A stretch of DNA of 6,930 bases from Actinomycetes bacterium. Lineage in GTDB: Bacteria; Actinomycetota; Acidimicrobiia; Acidimicrobiales; RAAP-2. Location of the stretch: positions 2,358 to 9,287 of the forward strand of contig JAJYMD010000339.1 of assembly GCA_021787255.1 (NCBI GenBank), read 5' to 3'. The notes below the pieces were generated by a model. That model searched no databases, was not told where the DNA came from, and was given only the letters and a program-made list of their open reading frames with translations. Positions 1-5,494 of this stretch are shown here, piece after piece; the first letter of the stretch is position 1, and every line of letters begins with the position of its first letter. The translations under genes were made by a program, and so were the position numbers.

Positions 1-163
1 CGAGAGTGCCCGGCAAGATGCCGTGGCACTCGACCGCATCGCGGGGATCCTGCGCGACCCCGAGTGGGGGGTCGGCATGCTCGAGGACATCGCCGAAGCG
101 GTGGTCTCGAGCGGACGGAGCCTCGAGAACCCGACCGCCGCGTCCACCTGGACGCGCCACTGA
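1..163 (+). CDS. C-terminal end of an unrecognised protein (5' end outside window)
   Basis: The frame read from base 2 is open from the window edge to a TGA at 161-163 and gives 53 residues. Nearly all codons end in G or C, as expected for a real gene in this genome. The visible part is mainly helical and acidic, contains the segment RDPEWGVGMLEDIAEAV, and ends in a polar Ser/Thr-rich tail with WTRH at the C-terminus. It has no membrane segment and no catalytic motif. Short tails of this type, with an acidic Trp-containing helix followed by a hydrophobic one, seem to occur in small actinobacterial and phage proteins of unknown function, but I cannot name a family. The gene converges on the minus-strand tad-like operon and is followed after five bases by a strong hairpin. 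That it is coding is fairly sure; its function is unknown. Confidence 0.7.
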   Translation, partial: ESARQDAVALDRIAGILRDPEWGVGMLEDIAEAVVSSGRSLENPTAASTWTRH

Positions 164-167
164 GACC

Positions 168-202
168 GTGGCCGGTCGCCTGGACGTCAGGCGACCGGCC
201 AC
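168..202 (+). terminator. Perfect 15-bp hairpin after the plus-strand gene
   Basis: The arm GTGGCCGGTCGCCTG (168-182) and its exact reverse complement (188-202) flank a five-base loop, GACGT. The stem starts five bases after the stop codon at 161-163. There is no T-run behind it, as is common for hairpin terminators in high-GC actinobacteria. Because it is symmetrical it could also stop transcripts arriving from the minus-strand operon. A protein-binding palindrome is possible but less likely at this position. Confidence 0.7.
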
Positions 203-451
203 CTCGTCGCCTGCCGAGGCGTCTGCGCAGGATGCGTAGCGGGCGCGTGTGCGGGTTCCCCCACGACGAGGGCTGCCCGAGAGATCGAGACGCGAACGGC
301 TCGGTGGGGTCGACGCGACTGGTGCCGGGGCCGAGCGCCTCGTGGGCACCGGGACCGACGACCCGGTAGCTCGGACAGAGAGCCGCAGCTGGTCCACCAA
401 GAAAGAAGGGGAGCCCGCCGACGCGTAGGGACGCTACCGGCCCGGCGGCGT
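203..451. other. Intergenic stretch between convergent genes, no gene recognised
   Basis: With its flanking hairpins, the gap between the two convergent stop codons is 309 bases (164-472). Frames open here on either strand lack convincing start sites and give Arg/Pro-rich shadow translations, so I call no gene. Visible structure includes an 8-bp inverted repeat, CCGGTAGC (363-370) with GCTACCGG (433-440), and a nested foldback in which GGTGCC (321-326) pairs with GGCACC (345-350) around a small CGAG/CTCG stem. There is a purine-rich stretch at 399-413, which reads as a T/C-rich tract on the minus strand downstream of the operon hairpin. I found no tRNA T-loop and no convincing promoter. In DNA this GC-rich, small foldbacks are common by chance. 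Confidence 0.5.
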
Positions 452-469
452 GGTGGGCGGAAGCCCACC
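452..469 (-). terminator. Hairpin just after the minus-strand operon
   Basis: On the plus strand GGTGGGC (452-458) and GCCCACC (463-469) pair exactly around a GGAA loop. A G-T pair and one further G-C pair extend the stem to about nine pairs. In the sense of the operon the hairpin begins three bases after the TGA at 473-475 of the last gene. No T-run follows directly. Its position fits a hairpin-only terminator for the tad-like operon, facing the stronger hairpin at 168-202. Confidence 0.5.
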
Positions 470-472
470 GCC

Positions 473-1984
473 TCAGTCGCTTGGACCGAGGCGGTAGGCC
501 TCCTTCACGATCGCACGGGGGAAGCGCCAGAAGAGCGCCTCCCCGAAGCTCTCGCGCACGCGGTAGGCCGGGGTGAAGCCCCAGCGCTCGGCGACGTGGG
601 GCGCCAAGAGCCCCTCGGCGCCGCGCTCGAGCGCGACGAGCTGTGCGAAGAGCGACGAGTCGTCGACCTCGAGCGTGTAGCGCGTGCGCGCCCGCTTGGG
701 GTCCACGGCGTCGAGCTCCCCCACCAAGGGGAGCGCGTCGCCTGTGGCCCAGGCGCAGATCGCGTCGAAGAACGCGTCGCGCCGCTGCGAGCTGAGTGCG
801 GCGCGCATGTGCGCCAACACCCGCTCGGTCCAGGTGCCCTCCTCGACGTCCGCGAGGAGCCAGCCGTGGCGTTGGGCGACCGAGACGACGACGTCGACCG
901 GCCACGCGGCGAACGCCACCGGGCGGACCCATCGAGAGGCCGTCTTGCCGCGCTCTGCCCATTCCCCGGCGTGGGCCGACCCCTTGACGGGAAAGTTGAG
1001 CGCGAAGCGCGCCGCGTGGCGCCTCGAAAAGAGCGCGAGGAAGCCGATGACCTCGCTGCGCCCGAGAGCGGCGCCGACCGGCAACGACCCGGCGGCGAGG
1101 CAGTCGTGGGCGACCACCCGCAGCGCCTCCTCGTAACGGAGCTGGCGCCACAAGCGGGCGAGCCCGGCGTCCCACAGAGGGCTGCCGGTCTCGTCGACCG
1201 CTGCACCAGGGTTCTCCCGGCGGTACGACCACCGGCAGAGCACCGGGTCAGAGGCGATCTCCGAGTACACGACGTCGCCCGAGACGAGCAGGGCCTGAAG
1301 CCGGCACAGCCGCGCGAAGTCCGGATCGGAGTCCTTCTGTGCGGCCGTGGCCCTCGCGCGCGCCAATGCAACGGCGGCGAGCTTCGACAGCTCGACGCCG
1401 CTCGACATGATCCGCGTCGCGTCGTCCACCGACACGAGCGCGGCGTCGACGTGGCGCACCGGCCCTGCACCCCCGAACAGCGGCTCGACCCCGCTCGGTG
1501 CGACCTGGACGGCTCGCGGCGAGCCGCGGCCGCCTGCGGCGGCCTGGGCGGCGAGCTTCGCCGCCCTGCGCACCCATCCGGCGACGTCCTCTGGGCCGAG
1601 CCCGGCGGGCCAGGACGAAGATGCCCCGAGCGCGAGCTCGAGGCAGGCCGTCACCTCCCGCACAGACGGGAACGCTCGGGCCCTCTGGCCGCCGCACCCC
1701 ATGGAGTCGAGAGCCTCGACCACGCGTCGACGCGCGGCGCGTCGTCGAGCGTCGCTCACCGAGCGCGTCGGCGTCACGAGACGCGGGGTCTCTACGTGCC
1801 CTTGCACCAAGGAACGCCCGATCTCGTCGAACGAGCGCTCCCCTCGAAGCGACCTGGAGGTCGCCCTCGTGGCGAAGCCGCTCCGGAACAGCGAGCGGCC
1901 TGCGATCTCATCGAGGCTTCGAGACGGCGAGCCATCGGCACGCACGCGCGAAACCTCCACTTGGCGGAAGAATTTGCTCGCCAT
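473..1984 (-). CDS. Unrecognised 503-residue protein, last gene of the tad-like operon
   Basis: I do not recognise this protein. It is 503 residues, probably soluble, with no signal peptide and no clear membrane segment. The N-terminal 90 residues are Arg/Ser-rich and contain two related motifs, RSLDEIAGRSL (22-32) and RSFDEIGRSL (50-59). The rest alternates Ala-rich helical stretches with about a dozen tryptophans, including segments around 271-300, 352-390 and 465-490. No Walker motif, protease triad or nuclease motif was found. It lies 34 nt after tadC on the same strand and is followed by a terminator-like hairpin, so it is probably co-transcribed. Its position suggests a cytoplasmic partner, regulator or cargo of the secretion machine, but this is inference from context alone. 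The start is uncertain: ATG at 1984 has no Shine-Dalgarno sequence, whereas an in-frame GTG at 1945 lies eight bases after GGAGG and would give 490 residues. Confidence 0.8.
   Translation of the reverse strand: MASKFFRQVEVSRVRADGSPSRSLDEIAGRSLFRSGFATRATSRSLRGERSFDEIGRSLVQGHVETPRLVTPTRSVSDARRRAARRRVVEALDSMGCGGQRARAFPSVREVTACLELALGASSSWPAGLGPEDVAGWVRRAAKLAAQAAAGGRGSPRAVQVAPSGVEPLFGGAGPVRHVDAALVSVDDATRIMSSGVELSKLAAVALARARATAAQKDSDPDFARLCRLQALLVSGDVVYSEIASDPVLCRWSYRRENPGAAVDETGSPLWDAGLARLWRQLRYEEALRVVAHDCLAAGSLPVGAALGRSEVIGFLALFSRRHAARFALNFPVKGSAHAGEWAERGKTASRWVRPVAFAAWPVDVVVSVAQRHGWLLADVEEGTWTERVLAHMRAALSSQRRDAFFDAICAWATGDALPLVGELDAVDPKRARTRYTLEVDDSSLFAQLVALERGAEGLLAPHVAERWGFTPAYRVRESFGEALFWRFPRAIVKEAYRLGPSD
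1954..1958 (-). promoter_or_regulatory. Possible ribosome binding site for an alternative start of the 503-residue gene
   Basis: The minus strand reads GGAGG here, eight bases before an in-frame GTG (1943-1945, Val14 of the long form). The ATG at 1984 is preceded by GGCCATGCTCGTCGT, which has no purine-rich binding site. Either the protein starts at 1945, or the gene is translated from the ATG by coupling to tadC and this GGAGG is incidental. Confidence 0.35.
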
Positions 1985-2018
1985 ACGACGAGCATGGCCG
2001 GTACCGCGGCTCGGTCCC

Positions 2019-2969
2019 TCAGATCGCGTGGACGAAGTCGAGCATCGAGGGGCCCAAGAACACGAGGAACATCGCGGGGAGGTAGAAGACCACGATCGGG
2101 AAGAGGAGCTTCACGCTCAGCGCGTGGATGTCCTTTTGGACCTCCTGGACGAGCGCCGTGCGCACCCTGGTGGCCTGGGCGCCGAGCGCATCGGCGTACT
2201 GCACGGCGCCGAAGCGCGTCGCGGTCCGCACGTTCATCGCCAGCTCCTCGAGCTCGGGCACCGCGGTGCGCTGGGCGAGCTCGAGGAGCGCCATCTCCTC
2301 GTCGAGCCCGACGCTCACCTGGCGTTCGACGGCCGCCACCTCCTGGCCGAGGGGGCCGGAGAGCTTCTGTGCCGCGAGCGTGAACCCCGAGCGTGGCGTG
2401 CCGCCGGCTTCGGCGTTCAAGACGAGCAGGTCCAAGAGCCCCGGGACGCCCCGCTTGATCTCCGCGACCCTCTCGGCGGCCATCCGGCGCACCACGAGGC
2501 GCGGGAGCACGAGGGCCACCACGCCCAGGAGTGCGCCCACGTACCACCACCCCGGCGCGACCGCGACCGCCACGTACGTCGCCACGGCGCCGATGCCGAC
2601 CCCGCCGAGCACGGAGAGCGAGTCGAGCTGCACCCCGGTCATCCCCCAGGGCCGCCCCGCCTGGTTGAGCAGGCGGTCGAGCTTGGCCGAGCGCGACGTC
2701 TCGGTGCTCACGAGGTGTGCGACCAACGAGGAGTGCGGCTGGAGGCGCTGGGTGATGATCGCCCCGATGCGCAACGTGAGCGGCACCCCGGTGGCAGGCG
2801 TCCACGCGAGGGGGTTGACCGCCCGGGCTGGGTCGTCCTCCTCGAAGCCACCCGTCCCGAGGGGGCTGGGCCGTGTGGCGCGCCCATGTGCGATGCCCGT
2901 CACGAGCAGGAACACCGCGAGCGCCCCGGTGAGGGCGATGAAGGGGATGGACTCGAGGCCGTGCAGCAC
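2019..2969 (-). CDS. tadC: TadC-like inner-membrane platform protein (type II secretion F domain)
   Basis: This 316-residue protein is the second of the paired GspF-like membrane proteins that, in Tad systems, form the inner-membrane platform on which the pilus or pseudopilus is assembled. Probable membrane segments lie near residues 8-26, 118-136, 140-158 and 285-306. Between the last two is a cytoplasmic helical domain (about 165-284) with family-typical stretches: EIKRGVPGLLDLLVLNAEAG at 170-189, then GPLGQEVA, RTAVPELEELA and TRFGAVQYADAL. The end, VKLLFPIVVFYLPAMFLVFL, is characteristic of TadC. The start is GTG (2967-2969), one base after the tadB stop. A strong AAAGGAGG (2976-2983) inside the last tadB codons sits six bases upstream of it, so the two are probably translated together. 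Length is normal for the family and no damage is seen. Confidence 0.93.
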   Translation of the reverse strand: MLHGLESIPFIALTGALAVFLLVTGIAHGRATRPSPLGTGGFEEDDPARAVNPLAWTPATGVPLTLRIGAIITQRLQPHSSLVAHLVSTETSRSAKLDRLLNQAGRPWGMTGVQLDSLSVLGGVGIGAVATYVAVAVAPGWWYVGALLGVVALVLPRLVVRRMAAERVAEIKRGVPGLLDLLVLNAEAGGTPRSGFTLAAQKLSGPLGQEVAAVERQVSVGLDEEMALLELAQRTAVPELEELAMNVRTATRFGAVQYADALGAQATRVRTALVQEVQKDIHALSVKLLFPIVVFYLPAMFLVFLGPSMLDFVHAI

Positions 2970-2970
2970 C

Positions 2971-3894
2971 TCAGACCTCCTTTGAGAGCGAGCGGGTCAT
3001 CCGGGCGATCACGAACGTGCCGATGATCCACAGCGCGGCTGCGCTCACGAACATGAAGAAGCCGGTCGCGGTCGTAAAGAGCAGCTTCACCGTCGCAGGC
3101 GAGGCGATCCACACGAGGAAGATCATGGCGATGGGGCCCGCGCTCGCCACGTAGCGCGTGATCTGCACCTCCGCCAGCAGCGCGCGCATCTCGCCGCGAA
3201 GCGAGATGTGCGAGGCGACCGACCCGGCGAGCTTGTCGAGGAGCGTCGCGAGGTCGCCGCCCTTCTCGGAGTGGACCTCGATCGCGGTCACCATGTAGCT
3301 GAACTCACGTGACCCGAGCCGATGCGCCGCGTAGGCGAGCGCCTCGGCGAGAGGGACCCCCACCTTGTACTGGCGCACGACGAGCGCGAGCTCGGGGCCA
3401 AGCGGCGGGCCGACGGTGCGGGCGGCCTCCTCGAGCGCCGAGTCGGCCCGCCGGCCCGCCGCGAGCATCCCCGAGATCGTGACGAGCACGCGCGCGAGCT
3501 GCTCGTCGACGAGCCGCTTGCGCCTGAGCGCGGAGAGCCGCACCCCGAAGAAGACCGCTGCGGTGGCGAGGATCGGCCCCAACAGGACGCCGGCGACGAC
3601 CTTCGCGCTCATGAGCGCGAAGGCCACGGCCAGGACCAAGGACGCGACGACCCACAGGCCGGCGAGCTCCCGGGCGCTCAGGTTCCACCCCGCGGCGACG
3701 AGCGCGTCCTCGAGGCGCGTCTCCAGGCCGACGTGCCCCGTCGCACCCCCGGCGTGGCGGCTCCCGGCGTCGTCGCGAGCGTCGAGCACCTCGGCAAGGC
3801 GGCTCAGTTCGTGGCGGCGCAAGAGCGCCCCCCAGACCAAGAGCAGCACCCCCGCCCCGCCGCACACACCTGCAAGGACCGCAACAACGTTCAT
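2971..3894 (-). CDS. tadB: TadB-like inner-membrane platform protein (type II secretion F domain)
   Basis: This 307-residue protein is the first GspF-like platform protein, expected to pair with TadC and to contact the CpaF/TadA ATPase. Likely membrane segments are at residues 2-23, 77-95, 98-118, 248-267 and 276-298. The cytoplasmic F domain (about 133-245) shows the familiar order DEQLARVLVTISGMLAAGR, then GPPLGPELALVVRQYKVGVP, an EVHSEKGGDLATLLDKLA segment (206-223) and the helix leading into the membrane (RALLAEVQITRYVASAGPIA). ATG at 3894 overlaps the preceding ATPase gene as ATGA. An AAGGAG (3902-3907) lies seven bases upstream inside that gene, so coupled translation is likely. GGAG and CTCC around the spacer could form a small stem over the binding site, but it is only four pairs. 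Confidence 0.93.
   Translation of the reverse strand: MNVVAVLAGVCGGAGVLLLVWGALLRRHELSRLAEVLDARDDAGSRHAGGATGHVGLETRLEDALVAAGWNLSARELAGLWVVASLVLAVAFALMSAKVVAGVLLGPILATAAVFFGVRLSALRRKRLVDEQLARVLVTISGMLAAGRRADSALEEAARTVGPPLGPELALVVRQYKVGVPLAEALAYAAHRLGSREFSYMVTAIEVHSEKGGDLATLLDKLAGSVASHISLRGEMRALLAEVQITRYVASAGPIAMIFLVWIASPATVKLLFTTATGFFMFVSAAALWIIGTFVIARMTRSLSKEV
2976..2983 (-). promoter_or_regulatory. Strong ribosome binding site of tadC
   Basis: The minus strand reads AAAGGAGG, six bases before the GTG start of tadC at 2969. The site is made from the final Ser-Lys-Glu-Val codons of tadB, and it supports the GTG start over any internal one. Confidence 0.8.
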
Positions 3895-5489
3895 CGGAGA
3901 ACTCCTTGGTCGCGCATACGGGCGAGCGCACGGCTCTCGGGAAGGGTCGCAGTGACCTCCCAGCGCTCGGGGCCCGAGGACGATTCGGGGATCCAGCGTG
4001 CGACCTCGGAGACGACCGGGATCGCGGCACTCGAATCGGGGGTCGGGTCCACGAACGCGACCGACTCGACCCGGCGGCGCTTGCCGCGGCGCCGGAGGAA
4101 CACGACCGCGTGGATCGCATCGAGGACGTCGCGGCGCGCCTCCAAGAACGGGACCTCGCCGGTTCTCGAGCACAGCTTGGGGAGCCGCTCGGTGATCGCG
4201 TAGGCGATTGTCTGCGCGTGCAGGGTCGAGAGCCCGCCGTCGTGCCCCGAGCTCAGCGCGTCGAGCAGGTCGATCGCCTCGCTGCCGCGCACCTCGCCGA
4301 CGACGATGCGGTCGGGGCGCATCCGCAGCGCGTTCTCGAGCAGGCCTCGGATGCTCACGTCTTCGACCTGCGCCGAGCCGGTCTCCTTCGTGACGAGGGG
4401 CGTGACCCAGCGCAGGTGCTGCCCGAGGGCGAGCTCGTCGGTGTCTTCGATCGTGACGATGTACTCGTCTTGGGGGATCTCCATCGCGATCGCGCGCAGG
4501 AACGACGTCTTGCCCGTCGAGGTGCCCCCGACCAGCAGCGTGTTGACCTTGCCCCGGACCATCGCCCGGAGCAGGTCGGCGACCTCCTCTGACAGCGAGC
4601 CGAACGAGACCATCTGGGAGAGGTCCCAGTGCACGATGGGGAACTTGCGGATGGTGACGACCGGACCCGACGGGCACAACGGCGGCAGGATGACGTTCAC
4701 GCGGCTGCCGTCGGGGAGCGACGCGCTCACCTTCGCGCTGGACTCGTCGACGCTGCGCCCCGAGATGCCGACCAGGCGCTGGGCGACCAGGCGGATCTGC
4801 TCGTCGGAGCGGAACGCGACGTCGGTCTCTTGGAGCCTGCCGTGGCGCTCGACGAGGACCGGCTCGGTCCAACGGGCGATCACCTCCATGACCTCGGGAT
4901 CGAGCAGGAGGCTCTCGATCGGACCCGCGCCGCAGATGTCGTTGACCGCAGCGCTCACCAGCTCGTCGACCTGTGCCTGGGAGAGCGCATGGGTCCCCGC
5001 GAGATCCGGAGCGAGGAGCCGGGCGGTGCGCTCGACGACCTCGCGCTGGGAGCGGACGACCTCGGGATCACCACTCGGCACGATGACGAGGTCGCCGCTC
5101 TCCTCGACGATGTGGTCCTGGACGCTGCGCACGAACTGGTCCACGCTCGCGGCGTCGAGCGGTTCGTGCGCGACGGCGCCGTCTCGCAGCGCCCAGCCGG
5201 CCTTGATGCGCTCTTCGAGGACCGGGTCCTCCTCGCCCTCCTGACCCGCAGCAAGCGTCCTGGCGAGCGAGGCGAGCGACCCGGCGTCCCCTGCGCCCGG
5301 CGTCTTCGGCCAAGCCGGGTGGGGCTTCGGTTGAGAAGGCGTGCCGCCAGGGTCCCCGGCGTCCGGCTGCTCGCGCACCAAGGTCGCGAGCGCCCGCAGG
5401 CTCGGCGCCCCGGGGCCCTGGACACGACCGGCCCGGGGGTGAGGGCCGTCCTTGTCGAAAGGCTCGTCGGGACTGCGCGTGTCGTCCAT
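3891..5489 (-). CDS. tadA: CpaF/TadA-type secretion ATPase of the type II/IV family
   Basis: This 532-residue protein is the hexameric ATPase expected to power pilus assembly or secretion from the cytoplasmic face of the TadB/TadC platform. Residues 1-150 are Pro/Gly/Asp-rich linker and helix, more than most family members have. Residues about 170-300 are the N-terminal domain, with DESSAKVSASLPDGSRVNVI and VVTIRKF typical of CpaF. The catalytic core has Walker A GGTSTGKT (321-328), the Asp box TIEDTDEL (346-353), Walker B around VVGEVRG (396-402, Glu399) and the His box STLHA (421-425), so it looks active. The usual GGTGSGKT is GGTSTGKT here, and the MVNGP-like motif after the first helix reads ARWTE (205-209). 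ATG at 5489 lies five bases after the cpaE stop, with GGTGA five bases upstream. A GTG at 5498 overlapping that stop as GTGA would add three residues and is an equal alternative. The open frame continues upstream of both inside cpaE, without family sequence. Confidence 0.95.
   Translation of the reverse strand: MDDTRSPDEPFDKDGPHPRAGRVQGPGAPSLRALATLVREQPDAGDPGGTPSQPKPHPAWPKTPGAGDAGSLASLARTLAAGQEGEEDPVLEERIKAGWALRDGAVAHEPLDAASVDQFVRSVQDHIVEESGDLVIVPSGDPEVVRSQREVVERTARLLAPDLAGTHALSQAQVDELVSAAVNDICGAGPIESLLLDPEVMEVIARWTEPVLVERHGRLQETDVAFRSDEQIRLVAQRLVGISGRSVDESSAKVSASLPDGSRVNVILPPLCPSGPVVTIRKFPIVHWDLSQMVSFGSLSEEVADLLRAMVRGKVNTLLVGGTSTGKTSFLRAIAMEIPQDEYIVTIEDTDELALGQHLRWVTPLVTKETGSAQVEDVSIRGLLENALRMRPDRIVVGEVRGSEAIDLLDALSSGHDGGLSTLHAQTIAYAITERLPKLCSRTGEVPFLEARRDVLDAIHAVVFLRRRGKRRRVESVAFVDPTPDSSAAIPVVSEVARWIPESSSGPERWEVTATLPESRALARMRDQGVLR
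3902..3907 (-). promoter_or_regulatory. Ribosome binding site of tadB
   Basis: The minus strand reads AAGGAG seven bases before the ATG at 3894, inside the last codons of the ATPase gene. With the ATGA stop/start overlap it fixes the tadB start and excludes the much longer upstream extension of the same frame. Confidence 0.75.
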
Positions 5490-5494
5490 CGCCG

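Noticed and set aside
203..451. A possible tRNA or other known RNA gene in the gap
   Set aside because: No GTTCRANNC T-loop, acceptor stem pairing or anticodon arm could be found on either strand.
187..468. A 93-codon minus-strand frame in the gap after the operon
   Set aside because: Its Arg/Pro-rich translation has many codons ending in A or T, it spans two terminator-like hairpins, and it has no binding site.
1985..2018. A promoter for the unknown gene in the 34-nt gap after tadC
   Set aside because: The gap is GC-rich, with only short palindromes (GGTACC, CCGCGG), and contains no -10 or -35 like sequence.
596..2383. A 595-codon open frame on the plus strand across the unknown gene and part of tadC
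   Set aside because: It is antisense to two genes with good codon signatures, its translation is Arg/Pro/Gly-rich, and it crosses a gene boundary. Long antisense open frames are normal at this GC content.
1347..3026. A 559-codon open frame on the plus strand across the unknown gene and tadC
   Set aside because: It is antisense to clear family members, its product is His/Glu/Arg-rich, and it has no recognisable domain.
3895..4872. An upstream extension of the tadB frame, giving a 633-residue protein
   Set aside because: It lies antiphase over the catalytic core of CpaF/TadA and is Arg/Pro-rich. The ATGA overlap and the AAGGAG support the start at 3894.
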